NCBI GenBank assembly: GCA_019671005.1
Contig: CM033725.1
Span: forward strand, 32,019,338-32,083,337
Origin: Hibiscus mutabilis
Taxonomy: Eukaryota; Streptophyta; Magnoliopsida; Malvales; Malvaceae
DNA: 64,000 nucleotides
Direction: 5' to 3'
Within the stretch, counting starts at the first letter, position 1. Each line of letters starts with the position of its first letter. The notes beneath the pieces were generated by a model that saw only the letters and a list, made by a program, of their open reading frames with translations, did no database searches and was not told the origin of the DNA. This document shows, piece after piece, positions 58,684 to 64,000 of the stretch. Made by a program: the position numbers and the translations under genes.

Positions 58684-59892
58684 CTGGAACACTACACTTC
58701 AGTCTCAAATGACTGTCTTAAGGAAGGAGACTCTAAGGAACAGGTAGAAGCGAAAAACTTGGAGGTTGAAGAACATTCAACCAAGGACTGAGAAGCATCA
58801 CTCGTCGTAGAATCGGAAGAAAGGAAACAGGATCATTGGTCTGGAGACCCTGAAGGTGTCCACATCGAAGAGGGAGAATTAGCAGAAAAAATTAAGGACG
58901 TTGTCTATGAATCAGAGCAACAATGTCAAGACAAGAGTGATGAAACCGTGATAAAAGTCCAAGATGAGACAAGCTTAGACAACACCGAGATGAATGAGGA
59001 GCTTTTGTAATTGAGCTTGGTTGAGACGAGCCAAGAAACTAGAGAAACTGATGCCAATCAAGAGGCTAAGCAAGTAGAGAATCCACAACATGAAGTGAAA
59101 ACAGAATCACCATCGGATCCAGAAGAGAACGAAGATGAACAAACCAAAGCTATCCCCGAAACATTATCTGAATACCCATCTGAAAGCATTCCAACTTCTA
59201 CCGCGACATGCCTTCCAAGGATGAAGAGATCAAAACTGCACACTTGAGTGAGAGGATAAAGGAAGAGATGCATATGGATGCTGAAATAGTTAAACATGAA
59301 AGCACAATAGAAGAAGTATGCTTTAAAAAGGAAGGAGAAAAGGAGCCTACGACTGTTTCAGTCGAAGAAAGCATTGTTGATGAGGGTCTTCAAAATAAGG
59401 AACCAGAAGATCAAATTCAGACAAAAACTTTGACATCACCTTCTAAGGATGATTTCTCTGATGAAAAGCAAACTACAGAGATATGCTTGGAAAAGGAAAA
59501 GGTTGATGAGGTTGAAGATGGTAAGAAAAATGAAACCGCTGCTGCTCGGTCTATTGAAGTGGAGGAACCAAAGTATCAATCTGTAGCTTCATTATTGACT
59601 GAAGCTATTGTGGATCAGGAAACTTCTGTTGCTCAAGCTTCAATACCTGAGGAACCAAGGGCTGAAACCTCTGCATTGCCTTGTGAGAAACATGAAACAA
59701 TGGAAACTGAACCGCAAAATGATGAGAGTCCACCAAAGATCCAAGAACAAACAACAGAGGTTGAAGAAGCCATGAATGACGAAGGCTTTTGACAAGGAAT
59801 TGATCAAAGAGAAACTTGTCAAAGAAAGAGCTGGAGAAAATCAGTGTGACAATAAAAATGAAACCATAGTGAATGAAGTTTCAAAAGAAGAG
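58684..59892 (+). pseudogene. Largest exon block of the Glu/Lys-rich pseudogene
   Basis: The acceptor is TTTTTATTGATAG and the donor is AGAG|GTAAGC. Inside are TGA/TAA stops near 58789 and 59008. A frameshift near 59215 moves reading into the frame open at 59208-59792, and a second shift near 59790 restores coding to the donor. Confidence 0.7.
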
Positions 59893-61339
59893 GTAAGCAA
59901 ACAAACGCAAGATTAGCTTGAAACCTTGGTAGTTTCATGTATTTCCATTTTCATTTTTGATTTTATCTTTTGGCAAAATGACAGCTCTTGGAGGTCAAGG
60001 AAGTCACTGAAACATCTTGTCCGACTTCAGAACTGGAGGGTAAGCTGATTGAAAACAAAGCATTGGAAACAACTCAAACTGAAGACGTCACAAACTCGAT
60101 TTTGTTCATCTTATTTGTTTCTTGATCCTCTGTATATATATTGAAGCATTTGATCTGTAACAGGATGTTGTGGAAGCTCAAAAGATCAGTGAGAATGAGA
60201 TAATTGAAAAGCAGATTGTTTGTGAAGATAAAACTGCTGAAAATCTAAGCCAGGTTTCATCAATAACGCCAACAGAAGAGGTCAGATTACATATAATCCT
60301 CCTTTCAAACTTTTGCATTGGATGATGTTTACCGTATCTAGCATTCACAACTAAGACCCAAGTAATATAAACTGAAATATTGTAATCAAACTGAGTAGCT
60401 ATATGTTTCATCTTTTATCAGGAATCAAGCGCAGAAATATCACAAGCAGATCAAGAGGGCGCCAAGGGTTCAGGTATTCATATTTTCAGGGAATCAGAAC
60501 CCATTGGAAACATAGAGATAACAAGTTCAATAGTTAAAGAACATGCTCCAATAGATTTGCAAGACAGTTGCAGAATCCTCATAGAAAGCTGAAGTTGAAG
60601 ATGTCACAGAGGTTTATCCAAAGGAAGCGGTAGTTGGCCATGGTGGAGAGAAAATTACAACAATTTCGGCGAAGAGATAACCAAGGAGTTGACATCGGTG
60701 CAGGATTTGACTAAGGTATTTGACGCATACTTGCATTCTTTATTTTCTCTTCTTATTTTGATATAATCATTTATTTATGAACTCAACGAGTGTTAATGGT
60801 GGAAATAAACATGACAGATTAAGGAGCTAAAAGATGAACGTACAGTAGAGAAGACAAATGAAACCTTGAAAATCCCAACATACAAAAATGAAAAGGTCAG
60901 TAATGGGACACTCATCTTTGTTTCTCTTGTTCTTCTCTTCAATTTTATGACATTCATTTTTATCTTAGAAATGGCTCACTGTGGAAACTCTGAAGGATGA
61001 TGCAAATTACAATGTTGAGAAAGAGATTATCATAGAAGATCAAACTGTAAAGAATCAAGAACAAGCTCAAGTTGTTGTGAAAGAAGCCACAGTTGTAAGT
61101 GAAAAATACATTTAAAACTTCAAAATGAATATATCAGTGTCAGGCACAAACCTACCTTTGATACTCAACCAAATCCAAATAATGCAAGATATAAAAAAAA
61201 ATCAGGTCCAGTAATGGGGTCTAAACATCATAAGCCAAAATGTAACAGGAAAAAAACAATAAAAGAATGTTGAGAGGCTCATTTTATATTAGGCATCAAG
61301 CTTAGACATATGAGACTAATGTAAATTTTAACAATCCAG

Positions 61340-61838
61340 AAGAAGCCACGGAGAAACCTGAAGCAAGAGACTTGCAACCTGGAGAAGCTAAAGAGATTGC
61401 TCATGGAGAAGAGAAACCAGATACTTCAGTTGTGGAAATAAACCTGGAACATGCATCGGCCAGTTCAGACAATTTATCATTGTCTGATCTTCTCCAAAGA
61501 TATGCCGAAGAGAAAGTAGAGGTGGCTGAACATATGATTGAAGATAGGGAACTAACAATAAGAAAGGAAGAAGCACATGCGGAAGATGCAGAAACCTTTC
61601 CGGCTAAAGAAGCAAAAATAGATGAAGTACCTAGAGATGAACATAATAAGAACTACTCCGGCTCAGATGCCCCAGTGATAGTTGAAGCACCAACAGATGT
61701 TGAAACTAAACCACATAAGAAATCTCAAAACATACTATAAGGTGTTGAATCCGGAGTCAAGAATTCAATTTCCAAGGTGAAGAAAGAAATTACTGGTAAA
61801 TCTTCTCATTCAAAAGAACCAAAGGGGAACGACAAATG
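61340..61838 (+). pseudogene. Last exon block of the Glu/Lys-rich pseudogene
   Basis: The acceptor is ACAATCCAG. The frame is open through ASSDNLSLSDLLQRYAEEK and ends with a premature TAA at 61738-61740. The same frame then continues in a conserved-looking basic tail to TGA at 61836-61838. Confidence 0.7.
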
Positions 61839-62536
61839 AAGATGATCCTCATTCCAAGTCAGTATAATTTTATGATTTGTTAATGCTTGGTGTGTCTTTG
61901 TGCAGATAGAGGAAGCAGTTTTTGTTTTTTGGTATGACTGTGAAATGGATTTTACGAAGTTGCAGTCTTTCTGAGCTAGCTATAAACACATAGATGCAGA
62001 TTTGTTTGTTTGTTAGAGCTCGGCAAAATCAGATTTTTTATTATTATTATTGCTTGTGTTTTCCATGGAAATTTGCATTTAAACAAAATCAAATTAGCAC
62101 ATACCACTTTGAAGTTAAACCGTACTACCTAAAGCAAAGATCTTTTTAGTTTCTTGCTTACAATTACCGTTGAAATTTGCAGAAGAAATTGTGAATGAAA
62201 ATAAGCTTCTCAGAATTATAATTGAATACAACTGCATTTGGAATGACAAATTGGGAACTTATTAGTTTCAGATTCACCATTTCAATCAATTAAACAGCTA
62301 AACACTAGCTCAGTATCTAAAATGAAATCCAAATAAAATAAATAAATGGAATTAACATTTGTAAAAAATTAAATTACCCCATTTCAGATTCCTTCAAAAG
62401 AAAGTACACATTGAACTTTAATAAATTTCAGTTCCACTTAACTAACATTTGTTCCAACAACAAACACAAAATTAAAACCTACCCAAGAAAAGGAAAAAAA
62501 AATGAAAAACTGAACAAATCCATGAAGACCCACCAC
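61839..62536. other. AT-rich intergenic stretch, no gene seen
   Basis: It may include the former 3' untranslated region of the Glu/Lys-rich gene on the left and that of the S17 pseudogene on the right. Several A-rich runs occur, but no repeat or RNA gene is recognised. Confidence 0.5.
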
Positions 62537-62938
62537 TTAAAACCTTCTCCGCGGTCCACCACCGCGACCGAACCCTACTTGAGTGAGCGGAGCAGCAACT
62601 GGGTCAACCTTAACAAGCCCAGGAATATCAGCCATTTCAAGAACCGGCATATCAAGGGTTTCCTTATCAACTTTGATTTGGTCGACCTTGATGGCGGAAT
62701 CAGCGGGGACGAAATCCATGCGACGCTTGCGCTCTTCTTCTTGAAGCTTAAGAGAAATCCCACGAACTGGACCCTTCTGGATACGTTTCATAAGATGGGT
62801 GGAGAAACCGATGATCTTTTTTCAGAGCCTCTTGGATGGGATTATAGCTACTTCTTCGATAATCTTTTTGTTGGTGTGAAAATCAAGGGTCATACGAGAG
62901 TAGTACCGCTCGATTACCTAGCGGGACGATTTTGTAAA
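62537..62938 (-). pseudogene. RPS17: Ribosomal protein S17 (eS17) pseudogene
   Basis: In minus sense it reads VIERYYSRMTLDFHTN, IIEEVAIIPSKRL, then GFSTHLMKRIQKGPVRGISL, KLQEEERKRRMDFVPADSAI and a GFGRGG-rich tail. This is the cytosolic 40S subunit protein eS17 of plants. Two in-frame stops (62918-62920, at SSR*VIER, and 62822-62824, at KRL*KK) break it, and the first 25 or so residues are not recognisable beyond about 62938. No intron interrupts the matched part. The long plus-strand ORF over it (62411-62998) is an antisense shadow. Confidence 0.92.
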
Positions 62939-63055
62939 CAAGAATATTTTGGGGAAAAAAGTAGAAGAAACAAAGGAAGACTAAGAATTTTCTCTTAAAG
63001 AGCCAAAAACACCTCAATTCATTCGATAACTCTTTTAATACACTGAGAATCTTTT

Positions 63056-63640
63056 TTAGACATGTGTTGAACCATTAACTGGCATTTTAGGCAATGACTG
63101 TAACTCTTCATAATACCAACGACTTTCTTGAACAAACTCTATCCATGTCCCAACAATGACGAGTATGTAACAATCGCCAAGCCAAAACGACTGTAAGCAA
63201 AGCTGCTCAAAAAGAAACTCAACAGGTGCGTCTCTAATTATACGAGAACTCTTATGCTCGCCTTGAGTAAAATTAGTAAATTGAAGCCCCTCAATCAAAA
63301 GTTCTGTAAGCACATAGTCAAGGACTATAGGCGATGGTATAGTCATAGAGGATGTTAAATTATTTGAACCAGAATTTTTAACTGACATCAATTCCTCCAT
63401 AAGTTGAACTTCAATTGACATATCCAGTGCATTAATCAGAAACTGCAACTGATAGGTAAATCTCACTCTATCTTCTTTTGAACTATCAAGACTTGGAGAT
63501 AAATTTAGAATCAGAATCTACTTCTCGGCTTTATGGAGGAAAGAATTTTTCATTTCAGCCCTTTTGATAATAAAGAACTTCTCCCTTACTGCCGAGAGAA
63601 CAAAATCAAATTCTATTGCTTCAAGACCGATAAAACCAAC
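63056..63640 (-). pseudogene. Rab3 GTPase-activating protein catalytic-subunit-like remnant
   Basis: The minus-sense translation HKAEK*ILILNLSPSLDSS, then YQLQFLINALDMSIEVQLME, SSMTIPSPIVLDYVL, GEHKSSRIIRDAPVEFLFEQ, LCLQSFWLG and WIEFVQESRWYYEE resembles plant homologues of the Rab3GAP catalytic subunit, which act on Rab GTPases in membrane traffic. The frame has a TAG where the family has Trp (near 63520) and several changed conserved residues, for example RWYYEE for RWCWEE. It may be a pseudogene or a fast-decaying paralogue. The assignment rests on remembered family features. Confidence 0.6.
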
Positions 63641-64000
63641 TTGTTTCATAGTTTTTGATTGGGAGGTGAATTTTGTTGTAAATTCAATTGGCCTATAACA
63701 TTCAACATTGGCTGCTATTACACTATTCCATCCAACATCAATGCTCCTGTAATGCAATTTTTCAGTTTGCTCTGACATAGTCTTCAGTTCAGTGTATCTG
63801 TGGTATTATCCACGACCATACTATTACTCCCCATCACTAAAAGTCGAAAACTATAGGGGTCATTCATCTTAACAAGCTTATTAGCATTCGTGAACACTTT
63901 TGAATAAGCTCGTTCAAAATTTTCACCACTATACATTCTTCTAAGAAAAGGAGCCTTAGTTGTGTTTTCAATGTGCACAAATTCGATAGGCCTAAATTGA
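63641..64000 (-). pseudogene. Unrecognised minus-strand coding-like blocks upstream of the Rab3GAP-like remnant
   Basis: Two short open blocks (63784 to the window end and 63640-63778) lie in line with the Rab3GAP-like remnant on the same strand. Both contain the string RPIEF, about 210 bases apart. They may be upstream exon material of the same gene or a different decayed gene. I recognise no domain, and the window ends inside the block. Confidence 0.35.

Larger units (their letters stand above)
57008..61838 (+). pseudogene. Degraded multi-exon gene for a Glu/Lys-rich protein
   Basis: I do not recognise the family. The translation is a long acidic, repetitive, probably disordered chain rich in Glu, Lys, Thr and Ser. 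Introns keep GT-AG borders: exon blocks at 57534-57630, 57721-58603, 58684-59892, 59985 to about 60090, 60164-60280, 60422-60715, 60818-60895, 60969-61094 and 61340-61838. The 5' start is missing, because LTR B ends at 57007 inside exon-like sequence. In-frame stops occur near 58230, 58789, 59008 and 61738, and frameshifts near 57160, 58138, 59215 and 60590. The C-terminal tail is basic (VKNSISKVKKEITGKSSHSK). Intron retention shows it is not a processed copy. Confidence 0.7.

Noticed and set aside
62411..62998. 195-codon plus-strand ORF
   Set aside because: It is the antisense of the S17 pseudogene; the minus strand gives clear family matches.
1..64000. Defence, toxin or biosynthetic gene cluster
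   Set aside because: Every recognisable coding region is retrotransposon-derived or one of the three gene relics. No set of genes suggests such a system.

Overview
The window is nuclear DNA of a flowering plant, almost certainly a eudicot. It is AT-rich and packed with long-terminal-repeat (LTR) retrotransposons of plant-specific lineages. Intron-bearing gene relics occur only in the last 7 kb. No bacterial operon, CRISPR array, tRNA or rRNA gene is visible. I found no intact host gene.

Layout. (I) 1 to about 7.45 kb: a minus-strand Ty3/gypsy chromovirus of Tekay/Del type, with a gag-pol frame at 166-4741, a Met-tRNA primer site and a long 5' LTR. (II) About 7.45-9.23 kb: the 3' end and LTR of a plus-strand Athila-type element. 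(III) 9.23 to about 14.77 kb: a minus-strand Athila-type element cut short inside its reverse transcriptase, with a 1.5 kb solo LTR inserted in its gag (5-bp target duplication). (IV) About 14.77-15.78 kb: a Copia integrase fragment, minus strand. (V) 15.78-32.60 kb: a nearly full-length minus-strand Tat/Ogre-type element with two LTRs of about 2.4 and 2.7 kb, a DUF7745-type gag, protease, RT, two RNase H domains and integrase. (VI) 32.60 to about 39.2 kb: a plus-strand Athila-type element lacking its 5' end, with an extra ORF after integrase. (VII) About 39.6-57.0 kb: a composite of Ogre-like LTRs of about 4.6-5.2 kb around a gag-only interior, carrying a hAT-type MITE and a small tRNA-derived SINE. 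(VIII) 57.0-64.0 kb: gene relics, namely a degraded multi-exon Glu/Lys-rich gene (plus), a ribosomal protein S17 pseudogene (minus) and a Rab3GAP catalytic-subunit-like remnant (minus).

All retroelement coding regions carry stops or frameshifts, and two of the four reverse transcriptases have lost residues of the catalytic Asp-Asp box. The window is therefore a nested retrotransposon graveyard next to decayed genes. The best-supported details are small insertions with perfect target-site duplications, LTR chimeras, and tandem or hairpin repeats inside LTRs and 3' untranslated regions. I do not see a previously undescribed multi-gene system. All comparisons were made by eye.
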